Position numbers and translations under genes: made by a program
Shown: positions 25,832 through 35,825 of the stretch, piece by piece
Numbering within the stretch: position 1 is the stretch's first letter
How the letters are laid out: each line of letters begins with the position of its first letter
DNA from: Sporolactobacillus sp. THM7-7
GTDB taxonomy: Bacteria; Bacillota; Bacilli; Bacillales; Sporolactobacillaceae
DNA length: 64,000 bases
Assembly (NCBI RefSeq): GCF_004153225.1
Contig: NZ_SEMB01000005.1
Coordinates: forward strand, 1-64,000
Direction: 5' to 3'
The notes under the pieces: generated by a model
Database searches by the model: none
Told to the model about the DNA's origin: nothing
What the model saw: the letters and a program-made list of their open reading frames with translations, nothing else

Positions 25832-26971
25832 TCAGACGCGGCTGACGCCGGCCAGGAGTTCGCGCGGATCCTTGTAGGCAAGACCGTGCGCATTCGCCAC
25901 GGCTTTGAATGTGACAAAGCCATCCAACGTGTTCAGCCCTTTCAGAAGTGCCTCGTCTTCAAGGCAGGCTTTTACATACCCTTTATTTGCGATCGTCGCC
26001 GCGTAAGGGATGGTCACGTTTGTCAGTGCGAGCGTCGACGTTCTCGGTACGGCGCCCGGCATGTTGGCTACGGCATAATGAATGACGCCGTGTTTCGTAA
26101 ACGTCGGATCGTCATGGGTGGTGCTGTGGTCGCTCGTCTCAACGATACCGCCCTGATCGATCGCCACATCGACGATGACCGATCCTTCGGGCATCGAAGC
26201 GACCATTTCCTCGGTGACGAGTTTCGGCGCTTTGGCCCCGGGGATCAGGACGCAACCGACAACGAGATCGGCGTCTTTAACGGACTGAGCGATGTTATAA
26301 GGATTGGACATGACGGTGTTCAGCGAGTTGCCGAATATGTCGTCAAGATCCCGCAGTCTGTCGGCGCTGATGTCGAGCAGTGTTACATCGGCCCCGAGAC
26401 CAATGGCGATTTTTGCCGCATTTGTTCCGACGATACCGCCCCCGACAATCGTCACTTTGCCGCGCGAGACACCGGGTACGCCGCCAAGCAGAATGCCTTT
26501 TCCCGATCCGTCGCTGAACTTTTCAAGATACTGCGCGCCGATTTGAACGGCCATTCTTCCGGCGACTTCACTCATCGGCTGCAGTAAGGGAAGAACGCGG
26601 TCCGCACGCTGAACCGTTTCATAAGCGATGGAAACCACCTTATTGTCAACTAATGCCTGCGTCAGCTTAGCGCTCGTCGCAGGGGCCAGGTGCAGATACG
26701 TGAAGAGAATCAACCCTTCATGGAAGAAATGGTATTCTTCCGGTTCTGGTTCTTTCACTTTGATCACCATTTCCGCCGACCAGCATTTTTCCGCCGACGT
26801 TACCGTGGCTCCGGCTTCTTTGTATTCCTCATCCGAGAAGCCCGCGCCGGCACCCGCCTGAGTTTCCACATATACTTCATGCCCTTCATGGACTAAATGA
26901 TACGTTCCGGCCGGCGTAATCGCCACACGCCGCTCGTTATTCTTTAACTCTTTCGGTACACCGATGATCAT
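25832..26971 (-). CDS. ald: alanine dehydrogenase
   Basis: 379 aa, ATG. Reversible NAD-dependent deamination of L-alanine to pyruvate. Signatures: [30 protein letters not shown] (substrate region), [20 protein letters not shown] and NAD-binding [28 protein letters not shown], then [11 protein letters not shown] and [12 protein letters not shown]. It is transcribed divergently from the PucR-type regulator at 27278, as ald and adeR are linked in Bacillus. In spore formers it often serves alanine use and sporulation. Confidence 0.96.
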   Translation of the reverse strand: MIIGVPKELKNNERRVAITPAGTYHLVHEGHEVYVETQAGAGAGFSDEEYKEAGATVTSAEKCWSAEMVIKVKEPEPEEYHFFHEGLILFTYLHLAPATSAKLTQALVDNKVVSIAYETVQRADRVLPLLQPMSEVAGRMAVQIGAQYLEKFSDGSGKGILLGGVPGVSRGKVTIVGGGIVGTNAAKIAIGLGADVTLLDISADRLRDLDDIFGNSLNTVMSNPYNIAQSVKDADLVVGCVLIPGAKAPKLVTEEMVASMPEGSVIVDVAIDQGGIVETSDHSTTHDDPTFTKHGVIHYAVANMPGAVPRTSTLALTNVTIPYAATIANKGYVKACLEDEALLKGLNTLDGFVTFKAVANAHGLAYKDPRELLAGVSRV

Positions 26972-27128
26972 GATTCATTCCTCCTAAATAATAATTATTA
27001 ATCGTCCAACACTGAAAACCACGACTTTTAGACGCCGAGGGCTGCTCGAATGGCCGCTGAGAAAACGGATTGAAGCAGTCAGCTCTTCATTGGCATTCAT
27101 CCCGTCCCATCTTTTTGTTTGTGTATGT

Positions 27129-27146
27129 TATTCTATATTTAGAATA
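27129..27146. promoter_or_regulatory. candidate operator in the ald-adeR interval
   Basis: TATTCTA-TATT-TAGAATA is a perfect seven-base inverted repeat near the middle of the 306-base divergent interval. A second inverted repeat, GTCTAGT (27183-27189) with ACTAGAC (27203-27209), lies 40 bases further on. Either could bind the PucR-type regulator; this is inference from position. Confidence 0.4.
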
Positions 27147-27277
27147 GTACAAACAAAAAAGATGAATTTCATCTTACGTTATGTCTAGTTTTTTGACATT
27201 TCACTAGACAATATCTGTCTCTGTCAATAGATGTTTCTAATTTATGTCATATTAACTTACAAAGGGAGCGGTCTTAA

Positions 27278-28951
27278 ATGTCTGACGAAGTCTCTTTTTG
27301 TGTGAAAGATGTTTTAAAACGGCCTCTCTTTCAACGGGCGCAACTGATTGCCGGCAGGAATGGATGGTACCGGGAGATCCGATGGGTTCATATTTTGGAA
27401 ATCACGCATGCTGCGCCTTATGTCAGCAAAAATGACTTAATTCTGACAACCGGACTCTGGCTGAAGCAATCCGTTAAAGACGGATTAGAGTATATGCGCC
27501 AAATACTGGATCATGAGACGGCTGGACTTTGTATTGAATTTGGAACGACCATTGATGAGATTCCTGAGGAAATCATTCAATTCTGCAATCATCACGACTT
27601 TCCGCTGATTCTGTTCCGCCAGCCGGTCCGTTTTGAAGAGATTACGCAGGATATCCATGCTCACCTGATCAATCAGCATTTCAGTTTGCTGAAGAATCTG
27701 GAACGGTTTTCGCAGAAACAGCAGAAGCTGATTCTGCAAAGTACCGATATTCCGGCCATTCTGAGGCTTCTTCACCAATATACAAGGGAGACGATCGTTT
27801 ACTTGTCATCCATTGAAGCGAACAAGATCTATCCGCCCGTGAGTCATGCATCCGCCGACGCGATTAATACTTTTTGCAATGAAAAAATCAAAGAATTTGA
27901 CCGAATAAAAAAGAAACAGATCTGGAAAATGGATGATGAGCATTTCATGATGATTCAGCCGGTCATTTGTTTCGGTCAGGTTTTTTCTTACGTGGGCATA
28001 ATGAGCCGCCAATCTCACCCAACAGAATATATGAAACTGCTGATTGATTATACGGCTAAAGCGGTGGCGACGGTGCTGCTTCGCACACAGTTTCTGGAAG
28101 AGAAGATCATGAGGAGTCAGAATGAACTGATTCAGGATATCCTGAGTCAAAGAATCGAGAGCGAAGAACAGGCTAAGATGCGGATGGGGCTCCCATCACC
28201 AAATGAAGAAAAGTACCTCTTTGTCGGCGGCATTATCGAGTTCGAGCATAATGTGATGAAAGGCGGTCTGGAGCGTATCGAAGCGATCAATCAGGATATT
28301 CTTGTCCTGATTCGTTCTCTTTTGAAGAAATATCGGCTGCATCACCTGATTATGATGAAAAATAATCAGATTTATTTGCTGTGCGCAAAGGAAAATATCA
28401 GGGATGATTCGTCTCCGATCCTGAAAAATAATATTCAGGCGATGATAGACGGTTTAACGCTTTTTATCGGGAAAACGCTCACCGGCCTGAACGTTCATGT
28501 TGGATTCGGGAAAACGCGCCATCAATTAATCGAGACGTTCAAAAGCTTTAAGGAAGCGTACCAGGTCATCGAAGTCTCGCAATCGGTTCCTGTCATGCGG
28601 CGTCGCTATTTCTACGAGGATATAGGGATCTATCAGCTGCTGAAGGCCGTGCCTCAACCGTTTCTGTCCGCTTTTGTTCAGGATCATCTGGGCCGTCTGA
28701 TCGCCTTTGACCGAAAGCATCACTTAAGCCTGATTAAAACGCTGACCGTCTATTTCAGACAGATGGGGTCAAAAGGGGAAACGGCGAAAAAACTGTTTAT
28801 ACACCGGCAGACGCTCTATAATCGTCTGGAAAAGATCAGCGATATTCTGGGAGACGATTTTTTTGAACCGCAAAGACGGCACTGCCTTGAGATGGCGCTT
28901 CTCGGGTATGAACTGCTTCGCGCCGACGATCGGGTAATGGACGGCGTTTAA
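27278..28951 (+). CDS. adeR: PucR-family transcriptional regulator, probable activator of ald
   Basis: 557 aa, ATG with AAAGGGAGCGG upstream. N-terminal PucR domain (about 10-130, VKDVLKRPLFQRAQLIAGRNGWYREIRWVHILEI), middle GGDEF-like region, and C-terminal helix-turn-helix (about 490-535, LSLIKTLTVYF then ETAKKLFIHRQTLYNRLEKISDILG). Divergent orientation to ald matches AdeR of B. subtilis, reported as the activator of ald in response to alanine. The symbol rests on family and context. Confidence 0.82.
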   Translation: MSDEVSFCVKDVLKRPLFQRAQLIAGRNGWYREIRWVHILEITHAAPYVSKNDLILTTGLWLKQSVKDGLEYMRQILDHETAGLCIEFGTTIDEIPEEIIQFCNHHDFPLILFRQPVRFEEITQDIHAHLINQHFSLLKNLERFSQKQQKLILQSTDIPAILRLLHQYTRETIVYLSSIEANKIYPPVSHASADAINTFCNEKIKEFDRIKKKQIWKMDDEHFMMIQPVICFGQVFSYVGIMSRQSHPTEYMKLLIDYTAKAVATVLLRTQFLEEKIMRSQNELIQDILSQRIESEEQAKMRMGLPSPNEEKYLFVGGIIEFEHNVMKGGLERIEAINQDILVLIRSLLKKYRLHHLIMMKNNQIYLLCAKENIRDDSSPILKNNIQAMIDGLTLFIGKTLTGLNVHVGFGKTRHQLIETFKSFKEAYQVIEVSQSVPVMRRRYFYEDIGIYQLLKAVPQPFLSAFVQDHLGRLIAFDRKHHLSLIKTLTVYFRQMGSKGETAKKLFIHRQTLYNRLEKISDILGDDFFEPQRRHCLEMALLGYELLRADDRVMDGV

Positions 28952-28966
28952 ACCATAATCTGTTTC

Positions 28967-30418
28967 CTATAATTTCTTACCATAGTCGTCTCGTAAAAAT
29001 TGATTCACCCACGCAACGCAATCGCTTCGATCATACTCGCGGAAAAGAGTGGCGGAGAGCCGGGGCGGATCCCCGAAGAAGAAGCGTTCGTATAACGTCT
29101 GCCTGCCCGCGAAGGCACTTAAAGACAGATCCCAGGCGAGCCGGAACAGCTTCACTTTCTCCATGCCGTCCCGATCCGAAGACTGCAAGTACCTTTTTAA
29201 ATCTGAGCCGTTTGCGGATCGGAAATCGTTCTCAGTCGGAATGGACACGAGGCCGCTCGCTCCGATCAGCTGTACAATCTCGATAAACCGCGGATAAAGC
29301 TTCGGAAACAGATTCATGGCTGCCATGAGCGGCTTGCGGTCCGGGGTCATCGTGCCCCATTGATCGACTCTCGCCTGAACTTCTGAGGCAACGAGGAGCG
29401 CCTTCAGTGTCTCAAGACCGATAATCACTTCACTGATTTTTTCCTGGATATGATGATATTCACCGATATTGATCGCATCGACCATCGACTGAAGGACGCC
29501 GAGTACGAATTCGGTTTTCACGACGTTCTTCGATGTCACCTGATGGATCTGCTGGGGGATAAACCCGCTTTCCTTGTATAATTTGCCGGCAATTTCCGTG
29601 TCGCCATGCAGAAAAACCCTCTCCCACGGCACCGTGACATGATCGAAAATAACAATGCTGTCTGCTTCTTCAAAACGGGAGGTGAGCGGGTGATCGTAGG
29701 CACCTTTTCCGTCGTCAAAGGACTCGCGGCAGATGAACTTGACTCCGGGGGTGTTTGATGGAATGCAAAAAGCATAGGCGTATCCTTCGTCAAACTGATA
29801 GCCTCCGGTCGGGAAGACCATGATCTCATCGGTTATCCCGCCTTGCGTGGCAAGGAGCCTCGCTCCGTGAATCACAATGCCTGTTTTGTTTTTATCGATC
29901 ATCCGTGCCGCAATAATGTCCGAGTCTTTTTCTAAATAGACGGCGGACCGATTGACCTGTGGATTAATGAACGTATGGGTCAGAGAAATGTCGTTTTCCC
30001 GGCAGAAGACATAGTATCGGCGCAGACTAGCGCTGCATCGGGTATCGCCGAATAAATCGGCGCAGGCGGCGAAAGTCATGACGATGGTGTTCATGTAATC
30101 GGGCGATCGGCCTAACATCCCGACGTTTTCCCTCGCCTTCAGCTGAAACGCCTGTCTTCTCCTGCCCAGATCCTCTTTTGTTTTCGGTTCCAGGTAGGAG
30201 AGAGCGACCCGCTGCCCGCTTTTCGGGGAGAGGTAGGTCAGCAGATCTCGTTTGTCTTGTTCATGCTGCATGTCATAGAGCCTGGCCTGGCTTGCCATTA
30301 CGCCCTTAAAAGCAGGATGATCGGACAAATTGCCCTTTACCCGTCTCCCGTCAATCCAGACATTCGCACCCAGACGGTTGATCCGTTTCAGATATGTTTT
30401 TCCATCGATACAAGGCAA
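28967..30418 (-). CDS. 4-hydroxyphenylacetate 3-hydroxylase family flavin monooxygenase (YoaI-like)
   Basis: 483 aa, TTG start with GGGGGCG upstream. HpaB family, with an acyl-CoA dehydrogenase-like fold that uses free FADH2 supplied by a separate reductase. Recognisable blocks: THTFINPQVNRS, GIVIHGARLLATQGGITDEIMVFP, FDHVTVPWERVFLHGD and the C-terminal FAGRQTLYERFFFGDP. Length equals B. subtilis YoaI. No HpaC reductase and no other aromatic catabolism genes lie nearby, so the substrate is unknown. It ends 16 bases from the convergent adeR stop. Confidence 0.88.
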   Translation of the reverse strand: MPCIDGKTYLKRINRLGANVWIDGRRVKGNLSDHPAFKGVMASQARLYDMQHEQDKRDLLTYLSPKSGQRVALSYLEPKTKEDLGRRRQAFQLKARENVGMLGRSPDYMNTIVMTFAACADLFGDTRCSASLRRYYVFCRENDISLTHTFINPQVNRSAVYLEKDSDIIAARMIDKNKTGIVIHGARLLATQGGITDEIMVFPTGGYQFDEGYAYAFCIPSNTPGVKFICRESFDDGKGAYDHPLTSRFEEADSIVIFDHVTVPWERVFLHGDTEIAGKLYKESGFIPQQIHQVTSKNVVKTEFVLGVLQSMVDAINIGEYHHIQEKISEVIIGLETLKALLVASEVQARVDQWGTMTPDRKPLMAAMNLFPKLYPRFIEIVQLIGASGLVSIPTENDFRSANGSDLKRYLQSSDRDGMEKVKLFRLAWDLSLSAFAGRQTLYERFFFGDPPRLSATLFREYDRSDCVAWVNQFLRDDYGKKL

Positions 30419-30657
30419 CGATTGACGCCCCCATTCTTTATATGTTTAAGAAAGCCTTCCTGTATTTAGAAAAACTAAGGGTCAGCCAGCGCCAAGGCTC
30501 GGCCTCGCCGAGGTCTCTTCATGAACAATCCTACTAACTAAAAAAATATGCACCCCTTACAGACGGAAGAACAGCAAAAATGAGCGGAAAAGAATGCCGG
30601 AGGCCGGTTTGGCGCATCATAATATCGATTTTTTCATGTTCTGTGGGAGGAAGAGTC

Positions 30658-31452
30658 ATGCCGTATATTGAGACGTCAAGTGGGATCCGGCTCTATTACG
30701 AATCCTACGGCCAGGGCCGTCCGGTCATTTTCGTTCATCCGCCTCTGACAGGTTTGGCCGTTTTTAAGTATCAGAAAGCATTAAGCGAGCATTATCGGGT
30801 GATTCTCTATGACCTGCGCGGTCACGGGAAGAGCGGGTACTTGCCGTCGACCGGCGCCGATCGGGTGGTTGCCGACCATCTCGATGATTTAAGCGCGTTG
30901 ATGGACGGACTGCAACTGAAAAAACCGATACTCGCCGGTTATTCAAACGGAGGCATTCTCGCGCTGGCCTACACGTTGAAACACAAAAAGAAAGTCGGCG
31001 GACTGATTTTATCCGGCGGTTACCCGAAAGTCGACTCTCCGCTGCTCGCCGCGGAATACAAGATTGGGGTGATGATGATGTACTTCAGACAAAAGAGATT
31101 GTTGAGTGTTTTTTTGTCACGAATGCAGAAAGTCACCCAGGCCGATCAAAAGCTGTTATCCGATTGGGCTATGAAAACGAATACACAGGCTGCTCTGGAT
31201 TTATATCGCTCGGGACTTCGATTTGATGCGGTGAATCGGCTACATGAGCTGAATGACATGCCGATTTTGATTTTATACGGGACTTGGGATAAATTTATCA
31301 ACAAACACAGAAAATACTTTGAAAAATTGCAAAATGCAGAGATCGTTTATATAAACAAGGCCTTTCATCAGCTGCCGACCCATCATCATGATATCTTTAA
31401 TCAAGTGATTATTAAATTTTTGACGGCTCTCTCTCTTCGTCGTGTTCCTTAA
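30658..31452 (+). CDS. alpha/beta hydrolase
   Basis: 264 aa from ATG 30658 with GGGAGGAAG upstream. Alpha/beta hydrolase fold: oxyanion region VIFVHPPLTG, LYDLRGHGKSG, nucleophile elbow GYSNGGILAL (Ser in GYSNG), acid region LILYGTWDKF and terminal His in AFHQLPTHHHD. Similar to small esterases and haloperoxidase-like hydrolases. Substrate unknown. The gene is isolated between the HpaB-like gene and the men cluster. Confidence 0.85.
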   Translation: MPYIETSSGIRLYYESYGQGRPVIFVHPPLTGLAVFKYQKALSEHYRVILYDLRGHGKSGYLPSTGADRVVADHLDDLSALMDGLQLKKPILAGYSNGGILALAYTLKHKKKVGGLILSGGYPKVDSPLLAAEYKIGVMMMYFRQKRLLSVFLSRMQKVTQADQKLLSDWAMKTNTQAALDLYRSGLRFDAVNRLHELNDMPILILYGTWDKFINKHRKYFEKLQNAEIVYINKAFHQLPTHHHDIFNQVIIKFLTALSLRRVP

Positions 31453-31798
31453 CCTTATTATATTTATTTTGAAGATCGTGCGAAACGGCAAAAAGGAAGA
31501 GATGGTACAATAAACCGCGTTTGTCACGATTCAGAGTGCGTTCAGTAGTTTTGTACAACTAAGCCTCAGCCGCGTCAAGTTATCTATATAGGTTTTGGGA
31601 TTAATGTATCATCATTCGTCATTAAATAATAGAGATATAATAGAGATTTTAAGGTTAGCTTTATTCATGGAAATGAGGGTCAAAACGGACGGAACAGATA
31701 GCCTGATTATCCCTTTGATTGACAGCGATCCACCTGAAGCAGTATGTTAAAAAAGACACCAATTGTTCATAATTTATTGAGATATAGGGTGATTGATT
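31453..31798. other. intergenic region before menF
   Basis: AT-rich stretch of 346 bases. Apart from the menF promoter at its right end I see no ORF with a ribosome binding site, no strong hairpin and no repeat. Confidence 0.6.
31719..31748 (+). promoter_or_regulatory. promoter of the men cluster
   Basis: TTGACA (31719-31724), an 18-base spacer and TATGTT (31743-31748), about 50 bases before the menF start. Confidence 0.65.
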
Positions 31799-33214
31799 TT
31801 GGCTGTCTTATATGAGACCGAAGAGTATGATTCGCTGCAGCAGGCTGTCATGAAGGCGGAGCGGCTCGGTTATCCTGTTCTGTTCAGCTTGGTAAAACAG
31901 GTTGAGCCGATTGACCCGCTGGCGTTCTATCAAGCCGGAAAAAATCGGTTTGCCGGAGAGCGGTTCTTTTGGCAGGATCAGACAGGGGAGCTAGTGATGG
32001 CCGGTTTGGGCGCAGCCGCGAAAATGCAAACGGATAAATCTTTTTCCCGAGTGACGCATATTAAAAAAAGATGGGACCGCCTGCGACGTGCGGCGGTTCA
32101 AGCCGGCGCTTGGCGAACGGAAGGGACGGGTCCGCTCCTGTTCGGCGGTTTTTCGTTTGATCCGGACAAGCCTTCTTCGCTGATCTGGCCGAGCTTTGAC
32201 AGCGGTTTGTTTTACCTACCCGCTTTTCTACTGACCGTTCGGAGCGGACAATTCTATCTGACGATGAATCAGCCGTGCCGTCCTGGAGATCGCCCCGATT
32301 TGCTTTTATCGGCGCTGAACCGGATGGAAAAAGGCTTATTCAATAGTCGGTGCGTCCTTCCCGTGAAAAACAATCGTCTCATACAAACAAGGCGTCAGGA
32401 CCCGGGTCTCTGGAAGCAGCTTGTTCAGGAAGCCGTTCGGCAGATGGAGCCCTCTGGCATGAAGAAGGTCGTTTTAGCGAGGACATTGAGGCTCCTTTTT
32501 GAAAAAAAGCTGGAACCGGAAACCGTACTCCAAAGACTGAGGGACAGGCAGACAGGAAATTTTATTTTCAGCCTGGAGTCGGTAGATGATTGCTTTTTGG
32601 GCGCTTCGCCGGAGCGGCTGATCAGGAAATCGGGGGGGCATGTATTTTCAACCTGCCTCGCCGGTTCGGCTGCCCGCGGAAACAGCCGGGAAACGGATGA
32701 GCAGCTTGGACTGGAACTGTTGCATAATAAAAAAAACCGTCTGGAGCACCGGTATGTCGTTACGGCGATCAAACAGGTACTGGGGGAGCTGTGCGGTGTT
32801 CTGAACGTCCCGGATCACCCGGTGCTCCTGAAAAACAAAGATATTCAGCACTTGTACACCCCCATACGTGGTGAACTGAGCCGCCATCTTTCGATTTTGG
32901 ACATCGTCGAAAAGCTTCATCCCACGCCGGCGCTTGGCGGGGTTCCAACAGATAAAGCAGTCAGATGGATCGGGGAACACGAAAATCTGGATCGAGGGTT
33001 TTATGCGTCGCCGATCGGCTGGTGTGATACATATGGAAACGGCGAGTTCGCCGTCGGCATTCGCTCGGCTCTGATGCATGGCCGTGAAGCGACCCTGTTC
33101 GCCGGATGCGGCATTGTCGGGGACTCGGTGCCGGAGACGGAATATGAAGAAACGGCGATCAAGTTTCATCCGATGCTTGATGCCTTGGGGGAAACCGCAC
33201 ATGGATCACGATGA
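31799..33214 (+). CDS. menF: isochorismate synthase
   Basis: 471 aa from TTG 31799, nine bases after AGGGTGA; TTG 31793 is also in frame but too close to it. Chorismate-binding enzyme family that isomerises chorismate to isochorismate, the first step to menaquinone. Key blocks: MKKVVLARTLRL, FIFSLESVDDCFLGASPERLI, FSTCLAGSAARG, LHPTPALGGVP, GFYASPIGWCD, EFAVGIRSAL and FAGCGIVGDSVPETEYEE. The C-terminal catalytic domain is complete. It overlaps menD by 14 bases. Confidence 0.93.
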   Translation: MAVLYETEEYDSLQQAVMKAERLGYPVLFSLVKQVEPIDPLAFYQAGKNRFAGERFFWQDQTGELVMAGLGAAAKMQTDKSFSRVTHIKKRWDRLRRAAVQAGAWRTEGTGPLLFGGFSFDPDKPSSLIWPSFDSGLFYLPAFLLTVRSGQFYLTMNQPCRPGDRPDLLLSALNRMEKGLFNSRCVLPVKNNRLIQTRRQDPGLWKQLVQEAVRQMEPSGMKKVVLARTLRLLFEKKLEPETVLQRLRDRQTGNFIFSLESVDDCFLGASPERLIRKSGGHVFSTCLAGSAARGNSRETDEQLGLELLHNKKNRLEHRYVVTAIKQVLGELCGVLNVPDHPVLLKNKDIQHLYTPIRGELSRHLSILDIVEKLHPTPALGGVPTDKAVRWIGEHENLDRGFYASPIGWCDTYGNGEFAVGIRSALMHGREATLFAGCGIVGDSVPETEYEETAIKFHPMLDALGETAHGSR

Positions 33215-34946
33215 AAGCCTGACGGCATATGTCGCTTCCTTTGTTGATGAATTGGCAAAAAACGGAGTCAGCGAGGCGGTGATCAGCCCTGGTTCCCGAT
33301 CTACGCCGCTCGCCTTGCTTTTGGCCGAGCATCCGGACATCCGGACGTGCGTTCATGTCGATGAACGCTCCGCCGCTTTCCTTGCGCTCGGCATGGCTAA
33401 AGCAAAGAAACAGCCAGTCGCGCTGCTTTGCACCTCGGGCACAGCAACGGCCAATTATCATCCGGCCATCGTCGAAGCGTTTTACGCGCGTGTTCCGCTC
33501 ATTGTGCTGACGGCGGACCGTCCTCGCGAGCTGCAGGATGTCGGTGCCCCGCAAACGATCGATCAGTCTGGAATGTATGGCCGCCACGTCAAACGGTTTA
33601 AGGAGATCGATATACCGGAAAACGATCTCAGCCTGATTGCTCATACCCGGGCAGTTTGCGCACGGATGGTGGCCGAAGCCTGCGGACGGCCGCGCGGTCC
33701 GGTACATCTTAATTTTCCGTTCAGGGAGCCGCTTGTGCCGCACGTCGCGGATGCCGAAAAATATCAAACAGAAGCCCCTGCCATAACGGTTCGCTCCGGC
33801 CGGCTTACATTGCCTGACCGAGAGCGGCATTCGCTGGCGGATACGCTGCGACGGGCCAAAAAGGGCATCATTGTTTGCGGCGAGTCCGAAGAGACTGGAC
33901 TGGAAAAAGCGGTGACGCAGCTTGCGGATCGGCTCGGTTTCCCGATCCTTGCTGATCCGCTTTCCCAGCTACGGCGCGGCTCCGGCGACTTGTCGCTTGT
34001 CATAGACGGTTATGATGCCTTTTTAAAAGATGAACGGGCGGCTTCGCTGCTTCGCCCGGACGTGATCCTGCGCTTCGGCGCCATGCCGGTTTCCAAGGCG
34101 CTCATGCTCTGGCTGAAAAAACAAAAGGCCGCGCATTTTGTCATCGATGGCGGTTCGCCATGGCGGGATCCCGCCGGTGCCGCAACGAGCATGATTTATT
34201 GTGATGAAGCGTGGTTTTGCCGGGATATCATTCAGCTTGTTCCGAGAACGGAAAATCGGCAATGGAGTCATCTATGGCAGTCTATAAACGAGACGACAAA
34301 AAGGGTTTTATCCAATATTGGCGGTGATCCGTCATTAAGCGAGGAAAAGACCTTTTTGCGACTGAGTGAAGCAATGCCGGAAAACGCTCATTTGTTCGTC
34401 GGCAGCAGCATGCCGATCCGGGAACTCGATACCTTTTTCTTTGCCGGCGGCCATCGCGGGGTGCGTATTTTCGCGAATCGCGGGGCAAACGGCATTGACG
34501 GAGTGGTTTCTACTGCGGTCGGGGTCAGTCTCATCAAAAAAAATACGGTACTCGTTCTTGGAGATTTAAGTTTTTTTCATGATATGAACGGACTGCTCGC
34601 CGCACGGCAGCTGGGCAGCGATCTGATCATCGTTTTGATCAATAATGATGGAGGCGGTATTTTTTCCTTCCTGCCCCAGGCTTCTGAAAAAGCGTATTTT
34701 GAGACGCTTTTCGGCACGCCGCACGGTCTGGATTTTTCGCACGCCGCTCATCTGTATGGGGCAACTTACAGAAAAGTAAAAGATGCGGATGAATTTACGG
34801 ATGCTTTGACGCACTCTTTTTCCGTCCCGGGACTAAAAATCATCGAAGTTCCGACAAAGCGCGGAGAGAATGTGCATCGGCATCGCCGGATGCGGCAGCT
34901 TGTCGGAGAAGCGCTGTCTCCGCTGTTCAATGGGGTGAGGCAATGA
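33201..34946 (+). CDS. menD: SEPHCHC synthase
   Basis: 581 aa from ATG 33201, inside the last codons of menF. A thiamine diphosphate enzyme adding the succinyl semialdehyde from 2-oxoglutarate to isochorismate. N-terminal VSEAVISPGSRSTPLALLLAEHPDIRTCVHVDERSAAFLALGMA contains the catalytic-Glu region; C-terminal GDLSFFHDMNGLLAARQLGSDLIIVLINNDGGGIFSFLP is the cofactor site. Normal length. Overlaps at both ends imply translational coupling in menF-menD-menH. Confidence 0.95.
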   Translation: MDHDESLTAYVASFVDELAKNGVSEAVISPGSRSTPLALLLAEHPDIRTCVHVDERSAAFLALGMAKAKKQPVALLCTSGTATANYHPAIVEAFYARVPLIVLTADRPRELQDVGAPQTIDQSGMYGRHVKRFKEIDIPENDLSLIAHTRAVCARMVAEACGRPRGPVHLNFPFREPLVPHVADAEKYQTEAPAITVRSGRLTLPDRERHSLADTLRRAKKGIIVCGESEETGLEKAVTQLADRLGFPILADPLSQLRRGSGDLSLVIDGYDAFLKDERAASLLRPDVILRFGAMPVSKALMLWLKKQKAAHFVIDGGSPWRDPAGAATSMIYCDEAWFCRDIIQLVPRTENRQWSHLWQSINETTKRVLSNIGGDPSLSEEKTFLRLSEAMPENAHLFVGSSMPIRELDTFFFAGGHRGVRIFANRGANGIDGVVSTAVGVSLIKKNTVLVLGDLSFFHDMNGLLAARQLGSDLIIVLINNDGGGIFSFLPQASEKAYFETLFGTPHGLDFSHAAHLYGATYRKVKDADEFTDALTHSFSVPGLKIIEVPTKRGENVHRHRRMRQLVGEALSPLFNGVRQ

Positions 34947-35797
34947 AAAGCATCATTCGCGGGATCGGCTATCATATACGAGTGAAGGGCAACGGGGAGC
35001 CTGTCCTTCTGCTTCATGGATTTACCGGAAGTCTGTCGACATGGCGTTTTCTTGAGAGCCGGCTTGGCAAACATTTTCGGCTGATCATGATCGATCTGAT
35101 CGGGCACGGCGAGACCGACCATCCGGGAGATCCGCGCCGGTATACGATGACGGAAACAGTCAACGATTTGGCGGAGCTTCTGAACGAGCTTCATCTCGAA
35201 AAAGTGCACGTTCTCGGCTATTCCATGGGCGGACGCGTCGCGCTCAGCTTTGCCTGTTTGTATCCGGAACGCGTGCAGAGTCTGATTCTCGAAAGCAGTT
35301 CTCCAGGTATCTCGGATGCCGCAGCAAGACGCGCGCGAAGGATCCGGGACGGAAGACTGGCGGAATCCATTATGGAACGAGGCATTCATGATTTCGTTGA
35401 CAGATGGGAAAAACTTCCCCTCTTTGCATCCCAGAAAGAAATGCCGCAAAACAAACGGGAAGCGCTCAGGAAAGAGCGGCTCGCCAATCATAAACAGGGA
35501 CTGGCTGAGAGTCTCCTCGGAATGGGTACTGGCTCACAGCCGTCATGGTGGGACCATCTTGAGTCATTGCCCATGCCTGTACTCCTGATCACCGGGGATC
35601 GAGATGAAAAATTTTGCCGGATTGCGGAGCGAATGAAAAACCTTCTGAAAGACAGTCAATGGACGGTCGTCCAGTCTTCCGGCCATGCGGTTCATCTGGA
35701 GGAGACCGATGCTTTTACTCATACCGTTGCGTCCTTTCTGACCGGCCAATCGGCGCGCAGCGAAGCGGCTGTGACGCGGCGGATACGACAATCGTGA
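34943..35797 (+). CDS. menH: SHCHC synthase (alpha/beta hydrolase fold)
   Basis: 284 aa, ATG overlapping the menD stop (ATGA). Alpha/beta hydrolase fold: VLLLHGFTGSLSTW, LIGHGETD, nucleophile GYSMGGRVALSFA, acid GDRDEKF and His in SSGHAVHLEE. It eliminates pyruvate from the MenD product. Function follows from position in the operon and resemblance to MenH/YtxM. Only 28 bases separate it from menC; menB and menE, which sit between them in B. subtilis, are not here. Confidence 0.9.
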   Translation: MKSIIRGIGYHIRVKGNGEPVLLLHGFTGSLSTWRFLESRLGKHFRLIMIDLIGHGETDHPGDPRRYTMTETVNDLAELLNELHLEKVHVLGYSMGGRVALSFACLYPERVQSLILESSSPGISDAAARRARRIRDGRLAESIMERGIHDFVDRWEKLPLFASQKEMPQNKREALRKERLANHKQGLAESLLGMGTGSQPSWWDHLESLPMPVLLITGDRDEKFCRIAERMKNLLKDSQWTVVQSSGHAVHLEETDAFTHTVASFLTGQSARSEAAVTRRIRQS

Positions 35798-35825
35798 ACA
35801 ACAACGGGTACAGGGATGATGCCAT

